Source of the DNA: Aestuariirhabdus sp049985285 | Lineage (GTDB): Bacteria; Pseudomonadota; Gammaproteobacteria; Pseudomonadales; Aestuariirhabdaceae | Length of the DNA stretch: 64,000 nucleotides | Assembly: GCF_049985285.1 (NCBI RefSeq) | Contig: NZ_JBNIEU010000004.1 | Span: forward strand, 1-64,000 | Direction of reading: 5' to 3' | Part shown: positions 1 to 7,211 of the stretch, piece after piece | Position numbering within the stretch: the stretch's first letter is position 1 | How the letters are laid out: each line of letters begins with the position of its first letter | The notes under the pieces: model-generated | The model's database searches: none | What the model was told of the DNA's origin: nothing | Seen by the model: the letters and a program-made list of their open reading frames with translations, nothing else | Made by a program: the position numbers and the translations under genes

Positions 1-50
1 GCGACCCCAACCTTGGCAAGGTTGTGCTCTACCAACTGAGCTATTCCCGC
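1..50 (-). tRNA. tRNA-Gly(GCC), 5' half, cut by window edge
   Basis: On the minus strand the gene starts at 50 and reads through an intact acceptor 5' strand, a D arm with AGCTCAGTTGGTAGAGC and an anticodon arm with loop TTGCCAA. The anticodon GCC lies at 17-15. The T arm and 3' acceptor lie left of the window, so it cannot be judged whether this last copy is the functional one. Its visible half is identical to the corresponding half of the copy at 79-159. Confidence 0.6.
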
Positions 51-75
51 ACACATATATTTAACCAGCTACCAC

Positions 76-159
76 TGGGCGGGAAACGAGACTCACTCTC
101 TAGCTCTGGGCGACCCCAACCTTGGCAAGGTTGTGCTCTACCAACTGAGCTATTCCCGC
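76..159 (-). pseudogene. tRNA-Gly(GCC)-like copy with aberrant T arm
   Basis: The acceptor stem (GCGGGAA with TTCCCGC), D arm and anticodon arm with GCC are intact. In the normal gene the T arm continues GTCGC-GAGTTC-GAGTCTCGT. Here GAGTTC is replaced by a 15-nt stretch (CCAGAGCTAGAGAGT), so the TTC of the T loop is gone and only about three T-stem pairs can form. CCA follows the acceptor directly, without a discriminator base. Such a molecule should not be a normal elongator tRNA. It could be a pseudogene or a tRNA-derived RNA. Confidence 0.7.
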
Positions 160-184
160 ACACATATATTTAACCAGCTACCAC

Positions 185-262
185 TGGGCGGGAAACGAGA
201 CTCACTCTCTAGCTCTGGGCGACCCCAACCTTGGCAAGGCGGTGCTCCCAGAGCTATCCCAC
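185..262 (-). pseudogene. degenerate tRNA-Gly(GCC)-like copy
   Basis: The 3' two thirds match the copy at 76-159, including the anticodon loop with GCC and the same aberrant T arm. The 5' part has lost bases in the acceptor and D arm (GGGATAGCTCTGGGAGCACC instead of the normal start), so the acceptor stem and D stem no longer pair properly. It is a further stage of decay than its neighbour. Confidence 0.7.
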
Positions 263-285
263 ATATATGTTTAACCAGCTACCGC

Positions 286-301
286 TGGGCGGGAATCCCG
301 C
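286..301 (-). pseudogene. collapsed tRNA-Gly: acceptor strands fused
   Basis: The minus strand reads GCGGGATTCCCGCCCA. This is the first six bases of the tRNA-Gly acceptor joined straight to its last seven bases and CCA, with the whole interior missing. It is followed by the same spacer as the larger copies. It lies nearest to tRNA-Glu and is the most reduced member of the array. Confidence 0.6.
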
Positions 302-310
302 AAAAGAAAG

Positions 311-386
311 TGGCGTCCCCTAGGGGGTTCGAACCCCTGTTACCGCCGTGAAAGGGCGGTGTCCTAGGCCACTAGACGAAGGGGAC
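311..386 (-). tRNA. tRNA-Glu(TTC)
   Basis: This is a 76-nt cloverleaf with encoded CCA. The minus strand starts GTCCCCTTCGTCTAGTGG, has the anticodon loop CTTTCAC with anticodon TTC, a normal T loop with GGGGTTCGAACCCC and a closing acceptor ending GGGGACGCCA. It is co-oriented with tRNA-Ala and the Gly copies and is probably cotranscribed with them. Confidence 0.97.
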
Positions 387-414
387 AAAACCTTCATGGC
401 ATTACTGCCAAATA

Positions 415-490
415 TGGTGGAGCTAAGCGGGATCGAACCGCTGACCTCAACACTGCCAGTGTTGCGCTCTCCCAGCTGAGCTATAGCCCC
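415..490 (-). tRNA. tRNA-Ala(GGC)
   Basis: This is a 76-nt cloverleaf with encoded CCA. The minus strand starts GGGGCTATAGCTCAGCTGGG, has anticodon arm ACACTGGCAGTGT with anticodon GGC and the T loop GCGGTTCGATCCCGC. It is the promoter-proximal member of the minus-strand tRNA unit. Confidence 0.97.
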
Positions 491-537
491 GATATCCGGT
501 CATTCTCGGGCCAAACAAGCCCTCAAACGTGGAGCGC

Positions 538-565
538 ATTTTACTGGCTTATGGCACCCTGTCAA
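538..565 (-). promoter_or_regulatory. sigma70 promoter of the tRNA cluster
   Basis: Read on the minus strand there is a perfect -35 TTGACA (565-560), a 16-nt spacer and a -10 TAAAAT (543-538), followed by the GC-rich stretch GCGCTCC. An AT-rich block at about 575-600 could act as an UP element. A strong core plus GC-rich discriminator is the usual design of stringently controlled stable-RNA promoters. It lies between the gltX stop and tRNA-Ala, so the tRNAs have their own start. Confidence 0.85.
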
Positions 566-648
566 CCCTGAGCAACCAATTTTATAAAAGTAAAACAAGG
601 TACTTAGGCTTACCGCGATGACCCTCGCCCTCTACCAACCAACTCTAC

Positions 649-2133
649 CTAGCGCTCCAGGTTGCGATACTCCTTTTCCCAGCGCTTTGCCTCTTTCTTG
701 GAGACGCTTCCAAGCTGATTGAGCGCATGGCGCACCCGAGCTCGACTTAAATCCGGACCCAGCAGTTGCATCGCGTCGACCACCGAAAATGTGGACGTAG
801 TACCTGCTATAGAGAGAAAAACAGGCGCCATAAAATCTCCCATCTTCAGCCCCATCGCCTTCGCCAACGCCTTGAGACCAGCGAAGATTCCCTCCTTTTC
901 CCACTGCCTGAGATCATCAAGGTACCAGGAGACAAACTGGAGAACGCGCCGTACCTCATCGGGTGGAAGCCGCAAGGATTCAAACTGCGCCTCACCCACT
1001 TCGGTCATGCCAGAAAACATAAAACTAGACAAAGGCGCCACTTGGGAAAACCGCTCTACCCGACCCTTGATATGAGGAATCAAAGGACGAATATAATCAT
1101 CATTGAATGCCCACGCCTTGAGCCGTTCGACAAACTGCTCATCACTCAAATCTTCGCGAATCCATTGCCCGTTCAGCCAATCCAACTTCTCCGGATCGAA
1201 GATCGGTCCACCCAACGAAACCCGTTTCATATCGAAGCTGGCTATCATCTCCTCCAGGCAAAACTTTTCTCGCTCATCGGGCATAGACCACCCCATACGC
1301 GCCAGATAGTTAAGCAGCGCCTCTGGCAGGTAACCCATACGCTTGTAATAGAGAATGCTGGTAGGGTTTTTACGCTTGGATAACTTGCTCTTGTCCGGAT
1401 TCCGCAACAATGGCATATGCCCCAACACCGGGGCTTCCCAACCAAAGTATTCATACAACTTGATCAGCTTCGGGGCAGAGGGCAACCACTCCTCCCCGCG
1501 AAAAACATGGGTAATACCCATGAGGTGATCATCAACAACATTCGCGAGGAAATAGGTGGGTAATCCATCCTGCTTCATCAACACCTGCATATCGATCTGC
1601 TGCCACGGAATCTCCACCTCTCCGCGCAGGTAGTCCTCAAAACGAAAACTGCCCTCCTCCGGGATCTTCATCCGAACTACGTAAGGATCGCCGGCATCCA
1701 ATCGCTGCTTTACCTCATCAGCGCTCAGCTTTAAGCCACGACCATCGTACTTGGGGCGTTCGCCTCTGGCCTGCTGCTCCTGACGCATCTCATCAAGTTC
1801 CGCCGGAGTCGCAAAACAGTAGAATGCATGACCATCATCAATTAACTGCTGTGCATAACGCTGATAGATATCTGCTCGCTCGCTCTGCCGGTAAGGTCCA
1901 TATTCTCCGCCACGATCCGGTCCCTCATCCCAGTCCAGCCCAAGCCAACGCAGGGAATCCAGGATCATCTGTTCGGATTCCGGCGTGCTTCGCTGCTGGT
2001 CGGTATCTTCAATACGAAGCACAAACTCTCCGCCATGCTGACGAGCAAAAGCGAGGTTAAACAGGGCAATATACGCAGTACCAACATGGGGGTCGCCGGT
2101 AGGCGAAGGCGCAATGCGAGTGCGAACAGTCAT
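649..2133 (-). CDS. gltX: glutamyl-tRNA synthetase
   Basis: Charges tRNA-Glu with glutamate in the cytoplasm (class I aminoacyl-tRNA synthetase). The start at 2133 gives MTVRTRIAPSPTGDPHVG, the standard N-terminus with the HIGH-type signature. A longer frame up to 2208 adds 25 residues with no family counterpart. The second class I signature, KLSKRKNPTSI, lies near residue 250. Length is 494 aa, usual for the Pseudomonas-type enzyme. It is followed on the same strand by the tRNA cluster, which includes tRNA-Glu, its own substrate; gltX followed by tRNA genes is a familiar arrangement in the Pseudomonadales. Confidence 0.97.
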   Translation of the reverse strand: MTVRTRIAPSPTGDPHVGTAYIALFNLAFARQHGGEFVLRIEDTDQQRSTPESEQMILDSLRWLGLDWDEGPDRGGEYGPYRQSERADIYQRYAQQLIDDGHAFYCFATPAELDEMRQEQQARGERPKYDGRGLKLSADEVKQRLDAGDPYVVRMKIPEEGSFRFEDYLRGEVEIPWQQIDMQVLMKQDGLPTYFLANVVDDHLMGITHVFRGEEWLPSAPKLIKLYEYFGWEAPVLGHMPLLRNPDKSKLSKRKNPTSILYYKRMGYLPEALLNYLARMGWSMPDEREKFCLEEMIASFDMKRVSLGGPIFDPEKLDWLNGQWIREDLSDEQFVERLKAWAFNDDYIRPLIPHIKGRVERFSQVAPLSSFMFSGMTEVGEAQFESLRLPPDEVRRVLQFVSWYLDDLRQWEKEGIFAGLKALAKAMGLKMGDFMAPVFLSIAGTTSTFSVVDAMQLLGPDLSRARVRHALNQLGSVSKKEAKRWEKEYRNLER

Positions 2134-2253
2134 GGTCCATCCAATGAGCAGTTGAAAAGGAAGGGCAATTATACGGATTTTCTGTAGTGGGGCTAATGGA
2201 CATTTCACCCAAAACCGGGGAGAGCGTATAGCGGCTCTATAAACGCAAGTCTT

Positions 2254-3072
2254 TTAGAGCGAGATTTTAAGTAAACTAAACAGGGACAGCAGCCCAATTG
2301 CCACCGCAAACAGCCGCTGCAGGACCACACCATTAAGAAAAGCCGCAGTACGACTTCCCAGCAGCATCCCCAGGGCGCCCCCACCGGCAAGCAAGACAAG
2401 CAGCTCCCAATCCATCTGGGGGCGCTGATAAAGATAGCCCGCAAATCCCGTGAGACTAAGCACTAGAATGACCAGCAACGAGGTGCCGATTGCAATCCGC
2501 ATATTCATTTGTGTCAGGAAGATCAACATCGGCACGATAAAGAAACCACCACCGACTCCGAAGATACCCGCCAGCAGCCCTGCAAAACCACCGGCCACTA
2601 CCAACATCAACCCGTCACCGCTGAAACCCGCCGACACCTCTGATTCACTGTCCGCCAGCAAACCCCGGGGATGACGAGCCTCGCTGCCCTGATCGGTGGC
2701 TTGGCGCCACATTCTGAGGGCAATGACCAGAGCCAATAACAAAAACAGAAAAGAGAGCCACCCCCCGGGAATCAACAAAGCCAAACGCTGACCAACCAGC
2801 ACCGTTACCGACCCGCTCATGATAAGCAAAAGCGCCGGGCGCAGCGCCAATTGGCCACTGCGGGCCCGGAGCAACACCCCCACTGCGGCGCTGGACGCGA
2901 CCACCCCGAGCGCAATACCGGTGGCGTCCTGCATGGCCAGACCAGCACCAATCACCAACAGAGGCACGGCAAACACCGACCCACCGGCACCGGTTAATCC
3001 GAGAACCGAGCCAATTAAGATACCGGTAACAAGAAGCACCTGCGTGTTATCCAGCCTTACGGGCCGAATCAC
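2254..3072 (-). CDS. TauE/SafE (TSUP) family membrane transporter
   Basis: A 272-residue polytopic membrane protein with the two-fold TSUP repeat: GLTGAGGSVFAVP near residue 25 and GIFGVGGGFFIVP near residue 170. Family members export sulfite, sulfonates or other small sulfur or organic anions across the inner membrane. The likely start is GTG at 3072, inside the last 26 bases of the upstream cysteine-desulfurase-like gene, so the two are probably translationally coupled. That neighbour makes a sulfur-containing substrate plausible, but nothing in the sequence proves it. Confidence 0.9.
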   Translation of the reverse strand: MIRPVRLDNTQVLLVTGILIGSVLGLTGAGGSVFAVPLLVIGAGLAMQDATGIALGVVASSAAVGVLLRARSGQLALRPALLLIMSGSVTVLVGQRLALLIPGGWLSFLFLLLALVIALRMWRQATDQGSEARHPRGLLADSESEVSAGFSGDGLMLVVAGGFAGLLAGIFGVGGGFFIVPMLIFLTQMNMRIAIGTSLLVILVLSLTGFAGYLYQRPQMDWELLVLLAGGGALGMLLGSRTAAFLNGVVLQRLFAVAIGLLSLFSLLKISL

Positions 3073-4735
3073 TGCCTTCGTCGCTCGGCAAGCTAAACCA
3101 GCGCAATGCGTCGGCCTCCCTACTCAACACCACACCACAATCACTGGAAACCCGCTTACACGCTCTCATCAATCTCTCCCCCTCTTGCAGATAATGAGAT
3201 AGCGGCAGGAGATCAGGGGTTTCGGCGTGTTTATAACTCATTGATCCGCCCTGATAGCTAATATCACCCAAGCGCACCGATGCCTCAGGTGCCTGCCCCT
3301 GATAGCTCCATACGCCGCGGGTAGGATCAAAGAGGTAGTGACCCAACATGCGCTCGCCATACTCTGCAACCAACTCGATAGCCCGCACCAGGTATTCAAA
3401 GGTTTCAGCGCCAATAAAATAGTTAAAGTTCAACCGCACCCAACCGGGTTTGAGTACATTGTTCCCCTCAGCAATGCTCTTCTCAATCGCTTCGCTGGTA
3501 GGGAGATCCATGTCGAGTAACTCATGACCATAGGGACCCGCACAGGAACAACCTCCGCGCACCTGAATACCAAATAGATCATTCAATAGCGCAGTGACAA
3601 ACCCATGATGTAGAACGCGCCCTCCACTGCGAATATGCAGCGATACAATACTGGTACGCGGCTTTGTCAGGTCACCCAGCACCTTGATCTGCGGGCTGCT
3701 CTCCCAGCGCGCCAGCGCCCCCCGAATCCACTTGTGCTCCATTTTTTCTATGGTCGTGGCACCGACTGCGTCCTTGAGCTGAAAAACCAATCCTGCACGA
3801 ATGGATTCAACGATCGCCGGAGTTCCTCCCTCCTCCCGCCGCTCACTGGCCTGCAGGTAGCAGTGAGAAGCCGGTGATACCCAGGACACGGTCCCCCCTC
3901 CCGGGACACTCGGCACCCGATTGGACAGCAGTTTTTTATTAACAACCAGTACCCCTGGGGTACCTGGTCCGCCGATAAATTTATGCGGCGAGATAAACAG
4001 CGCATCCTTGTGCAAACCTGCACCCGTCCCCTTCATATTGATATCGACGTAGGGAGCCGCCGCCGCATAATCCCAACAAGACAGTGCATCGTAGCGATGC
4101 AGCAAACGACTTATTCCATCCGTATCGGTCAACAACCCGGTAACATTGGAGCCCGCAGAAAAGCTGCCAATTTTTAAAGGGCGCGCTTTATAGCGCTTTA
4201 GCTCAGCTTCCAGCTCAACCAAATCGATATCGCCTGATTCATCCAACCCAATCGAAACCAGATCTGCGATGGACTCACGCCACGGAAGTTCATTGGAATG
4301 GTGTTCATAGGGACCAATAAACACGATCGGACGTTCGTTGACCGGGATCTGTTGCATTAGCCTATAGCGATCATCAAGGTCTGCCGGCAAACGCAGGTTC
4401 AGAATATCGACCAACTTGTGGATCGCTGCCGTCGCTCCCGAGCCGCAGAAGATCACCAGATCGTCTTCATCCGCCTGCACCGAGCGCTTGATAAGAGCAC
4501 GAGCATCCTCGCGCAAGCGACTGGTCTGCAAACCGGTGACAGAGGTTTCAGTGTGGGTGTTGGCGTACCAGGGCAGAACCTGGTCGTGTATATACTGCTC
4601 GATAAAATCAAGCGACCGACCCGAAGCGGTGTAGTCGGCATAAACTAACGGGCGAATACCAAAGGGCGTTTGCAGCGCGGTCCCCTCCCCGATCACTCCG
4701 TCTCGAATACTGCCAATCAACTGTTCTACCGACAT
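3047..4735 (-). CDS. class V aminotransferase-fold PLP enzyme (cysteine-desulfurase-like)
   Basis: A PLP-dependent fold-type I enzyme of 562 aa from ATG 4735. The PLP lysine sits in SPHKFIGG near residue 251. A cysteine-rich motif RGGCSCAGPYGHELL near residue 395 resembles the catalytic cysteine loop of NifS/SufS desulfurases, which take sulfur from cysteine as an enzyme persulfide. The protein is about 150 residues longer than SufS, mainly through a C-terminal extension of unknown role, so its substrate may differ. It lies between an Lrp-type regulator upstream and a TSUP exporter downstream on the same strand. This suggests cysteine or sulfur-compound catabolism, as an inference. Confidence 0.8.
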   Translation of the reverse strand: MSVEQLIGSIRDGVIGEGTALQTPFGIRPLVYADYTASGRSLDFIEQYIHDQVLPWYANTHTETSVTGLQTSRLREDARALIKRSVQADEDDLVIFCGSGATAAIHKLVDILNLRLPADLDDRYRLMQQIPVNERPIVFIGPYEHHSNELPWRESIADLVSIGLDESGDIDLVELEAELKRYKARPLKIGSFSAGSNVTGLLTDTDGISRLLHRYDALSCWDYAAAAPYVDINMKGTGAGLHKDALFISPHKFIGGPGTPGVLVVNKKLLSNRVPSVPGGGTVSWVSPASHCYLQASERREEGGTPAIVESIRAGLVFQLKDAVGATTIEKMEHKWIRGALARWESSPQIKVLGDLTKPRTSIVSLHIRSGGRVLHHGFVTALLNDLFGIQVRGGCSCAGPYGHELLDMDLPTSEAIEKSIAEGNNVLKPGWVRLNFNYFIGAETFEYLVRAIELVAEYGERMLGHYLFDPTRGVWSYQGQAPEASVRLGDISYQGGSMSYKHAETPDLLPLSHYLQEGERLMRACKRVSSDCGVVLSREADALRWFSLPSDEGSDSARKAG

Positions 4736-4778
4736 ACCTAACCTCTCTATATTAAAGGGCGGCAGGGCTGATCGGCGA

Positions 4779-5237
4779 TCACTCAGGTAACGGAAGCTCC
4801 GTACTGTACTTGATCTGTTCCATCGCAAAGTTAGAGGTCACATTACTGAGGCTGGTAGCTTCGATAAACCGCTTGTAAAACCTGTCGTAGGCGGCAATAT
4901 CTTTCACCACAACTCTCAACAGGTAGTCATACTCACCGCTCATTCGGTAGAACTCGACCACCTCCGGAAAGGAGGCCACTACAGACGAAAACGACTGTAG
5001 CCAATCGGCACTGTGCTCACTGATCTTGACCTGTACAAAAACCGACACACCCAGATCGAGCCTATCGGCATCCAACAACGCCACTTTGCGAAGAACCACC
5101 CCGCTTTTCTCCAGCTTTTGAATCCGCCGCCAGCAAGGTGTTTTGGTGAGCCCTACACGCTCAGCCATCTCTTCCACAGAAAGACTAACATCGCTCTGCA
5201 AAATAGCAAGAAGTGCCATATCAGTGTCATCAAACAC
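4779..5237 (-). CDS. Lrp/AsnC family transcriptional regulator
   Basis: A 152-aa DNA-binding regulator. The N-terminal winged helix-turn-helix covers roughly residues 3-60 (SVEEMAERVGLTKTPCWRRI), and the C-terminal RAM (amino-acid sensing) domain contains GEYDYLLRVVVKD. The GTG start at 5237 has GAGGG nine bases upstream. It is the first gene of a minus-strand unit with the PLP enzyme and TSUP exporter and is divergent from a LysE exporter, so it likely controls one or both in response to an amino acid. TKTPCWRRI is the recognition-helix style of Lrp proteins related to BkdR and the cysteine-responsive DecR. Confidence 0.92.
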   Translation of the reverse strand: MFDDTDMALLAILQSDVSLSVEEMAERVGLTKTPCWRRIQKLEKSGVVLRKVALLDADRLDLGVSVFVQVKISEHSADWLQSFSSVVASFPEVVEFYRMSGEYDYLLRVVVKDIAAYDRFYKRFIEATSLSNVTSNFAMEQIKYSTELPLPE

Positions 5238-5528
5238 GATACTGTTCCCTCAAATAGACATATAAGAGTATTATATTCCCTGCAACACCATCCAGCAACG
5301 ACTCTATAAAACCTCGTTTCATCAGCACGACCCTGCGGGAATTTTTTACCAAGGATTTACCCTGAATCGGGCCAATTTTTTTCTAAATAACGCTCTTTTT
5401 TACCTGCGCCAGGTGATTCTTCCCATCTTTGAGCCGAACATCTGGGTGGTTTCCCGCAATTTTGTTCAATATCCAACGCCTGGGTGACTCTATATTAAAG
5501 GCTTCTGAATCTCTTCCAGGACTCTGGG

Positions 5529-6128
5529 ATGACTGTTTTTATTTCAATGTTCATTTTTGCGTTAATCGGCGCGATATCCCCCGGCCCCGTCAACATCATC
5601 GCCACCGGGGCTGGCGCTAACTTTGGTTTTTTACGAACAGTGCCTCATGTGCTCGGAGCAACACTCGCCTACACCCTGATCGTCTTTATGACGGGCATTG
5701 GCCTCAACGAAGTGCTCGAGGCGTACCCTCGGCTAGCCACCAACTTGCAATATCCCGGCGGGGTCTTTCTTCTCTATATGTCGTATAAAATCGCAACATC
5801 CAAGCCATTGACAGACGATAACTGGGCCGAGAACAACCCTCCCAGCCTATTGCAAGGTGTCCTATCTCAAGGCTTAAACCCCAAAGCCTGGCTGGTTTCC
5901 ATGTCAGGCGTCAGCCTGTTTGTCGTGACGAACTCACCCGCGACACTCTATTTGCTAATATTTTGCCTGATCTCTTTCGTTGTCTGTTTTATCGGAATAG
6001 GGACCTGGGCTGCGTTCGGGCATTTGATTCGCAACGTATTGGCCAAGGAAAGCCATCATGTTCTATTTAATGTTCTGATGGGGTTGCTCTTGAGCACCAC
6101 CGTGATCATTATGTTTATGAATCCGTAG
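5529..6128 (+). CDS. LysE/RhtB family amino-acid exporter
   Basis: A 199-aa inner membrane protein with about six hydrophobic segments. The N-terminal ISPGPVNIIATGAGANFG is the hallmark of the LysE/RhtB family, which expels amino acids such as lysine, threonine or cysteine derivatives. The start at 5529 has AGGA ten bases before the ATG. It is followed after 12 bp by an AraC-type regulator and is divergent from an Lrp regulator. The 291 bp upstream are AT-rich and contain a 14-base sequence (5488-5501) that recurs in front of the PLP-enzyme gene at 4745-4758. Confidence 0.93.
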   Translation: MTVFISMFIFALIGAISPGPVNIIATGAGANFGFLRTVPHVLGATLAYTLIVFMTGIGLNEVLEAYPRLATNLQYPGGVFLLYMSYKIATSKPLTDDNWAENNPPSLLQGVLSQGLNPKAWLVSMSGVSLFVVTNSPATLYLLIFCLISFVVCFIGIGTWAAFGHLIRNVLAKESHHVLFNVLMGLLLSTTVIIMFMNP

Positions 6129-6140
6129 CGGACACTGCCG

Positions 6141-6959
6141 GTGATGCACGACCAGACTCTTCTTTTTAAAAAAAGCCAGGCACTCCCCTTTGTAGAGATG
6201 CGCAGCGCGAACCAGTCCAACGCCTGCTATCACACCCACTCCCACGATGAATTCTCCTTTGGCGTAATCGATGCCGGACAGGCAGACTATCTCAATCGAA
6301 GCCATAGACACCTTATTGGTGATGGTACGACGGTCACCATCAACCCTGGCGACGCCCACTCCTGCAACCCTAAAGCCCGGGACTGGTCGTATCGAATGTT
6401 GTTCGTTGATACCCACTGGATAGGACAACTTCAGCACGAGATGCTAAACGCCCATGGCACGGACTACCTGCCTTTCACAAAGAATTTTGAGAGCGGTATT
6501 CATACATACAGGGCTTTTGATGAACTGTTTAAATGCCTACTGCACGAGCCCAACCCACTGATAGCCGAAAGCATTCTGATTGAGTTCCTTGAGCCTCACT
6601 TCCTGGAGCCCTTCACCCGAAAAAAGGGGGTTATGGCACCCGACCTTCATCGCGTACGGAGAATCGAAGAGCTCATCATGGACCAGCTTGACACCAATAT
6701 AACCCTTGATGAGTTCGCCAAGCATGCGAGCCTGAGCCGCTACCACCTGATTCGCAGCTTTAAGGCAAAGTATGGCCAGTCCCCCCACGCGTTTCAGCTC
6801 GATCAGCGGATAAAAAAATCAAAATCATTATTACAAGCGGGGTTTAGCCTGGCCGATACGGCAAGCTCCCTGGGATTCGCAGACCAAAGCCACTTTCAGC
6901 GCAACTTCAAAAAGCGCCTTGCAGTAACCCCCAGACAATATCAAGCCTTCTTTATCTAG
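6141..6959 (+). CDS. AraC family transcriptional regulator with cupin sensor
   Basis: A 272-aa regulator. The N-terminal half is an AraC-type cupin sensor with a His-rich strand (CYHTHSHDEFSFGVIDAG) and NPGDAHSCNP. The C-terminal half has the two AraC helix-turn-helices (ITLDEFAKHASLSRYHLIRS and LADTASSLGFADQSHFQRNF). It is 12 bp downstream of the LysE exporter and likely in one transcript. AraC proteins of this type often govern the adjacent LysE exporter. The ligand is unknown. Confidence 0.92.
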   Translation: MMHDQTLLFKKSQALPFVEMRSANQSNACYHTHSHDEFSFGVIDAGQADYLNRSHRHLIGDGTTVTINPGDAHSCNPKARDWSYRMLFVDTHWIGQLQHEMLNAHGTDYLPFTKNFESGIHTYRAFDELFKCLLHEPNPLIAESILIEFLEPHFLEPFTRKKGVMAPDLHRVRRIEELIMDQLDTNITLDEFAKHASLSRYHLIRSFKAKYGQSPHAFQLDQRIKKSKSLLQAGFSLADTASSLGFADQSHFQRNFKKRLAVTPRQYQAFFI

Positions 6960-7136
6960 CGTGTCGCTGCAGCCAGGGCTCGCCAAGGGTCAAAAGGCAC
7001 CTTTGCGGTAGCCCCATTCAGTTATAGATCAGGGAGGTAAGCCTTGGCCGCTAACCGAGTCATTGAAAACCCCGCAACCCTGCGCAACGGCGTCGCGCCC
7101 TTGAGTACCATACAAGGCGAAGGATTAGCCACAACA

Positions 7137-7190
7137 ATAAAAAGCCCCCACTCCGTACACAGAATATCCACGGCGAACGGCGTGAGGGCT
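7137..7190 (-). terminator. probable terminator after the propionyl-CoA synthetase gene
   Basis: On the minus strand AGCCCTCAC (7190-7182) pairs with GTGGGGGCT (7151-7143) over 9 bp with one G-U pair, followed by TTTTTATT. The loop is long (about 30 nt), which weakens the call. It lies 20 bp past the stop at 7212. Confidence 0.5.
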
Positions 7191-7211
7191 CGATAGGTCA
7201 GGCTGGAATGA

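Larger units (their letters stand above)
1..301. repeat. 109-bp tandem repeat carrying tRNA-Gly copies
   Basis: Positions 1-109 and 110-218 are identical base for base. A third, diverged unit starts at 219 and decays by about 301. Each unit holds, on the minus strand, a tRNA-Gly(GCC)-like body followed by a spacer of about 26 bp with the core TAGCTGGTTAAA. The period is exactly 109 bp. The array sits directly downstream of tRNA-Glu on the same strand, so it belongs to one tRNA transcription unit. Perfect identity of two units implies recent duplication or ongoing gene conversion. The window edge cuts the array, so its full copy number is unknown. Confidence 0.9.

Noticed and set aside
1..301. 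CRISPR-like regular repeats at the window start
   Set aside because: The units are 109 bp with tRNA-Gly bodies and no unique spacers. The pattern is a tRNA tandem duplication, not a CRISPR array.
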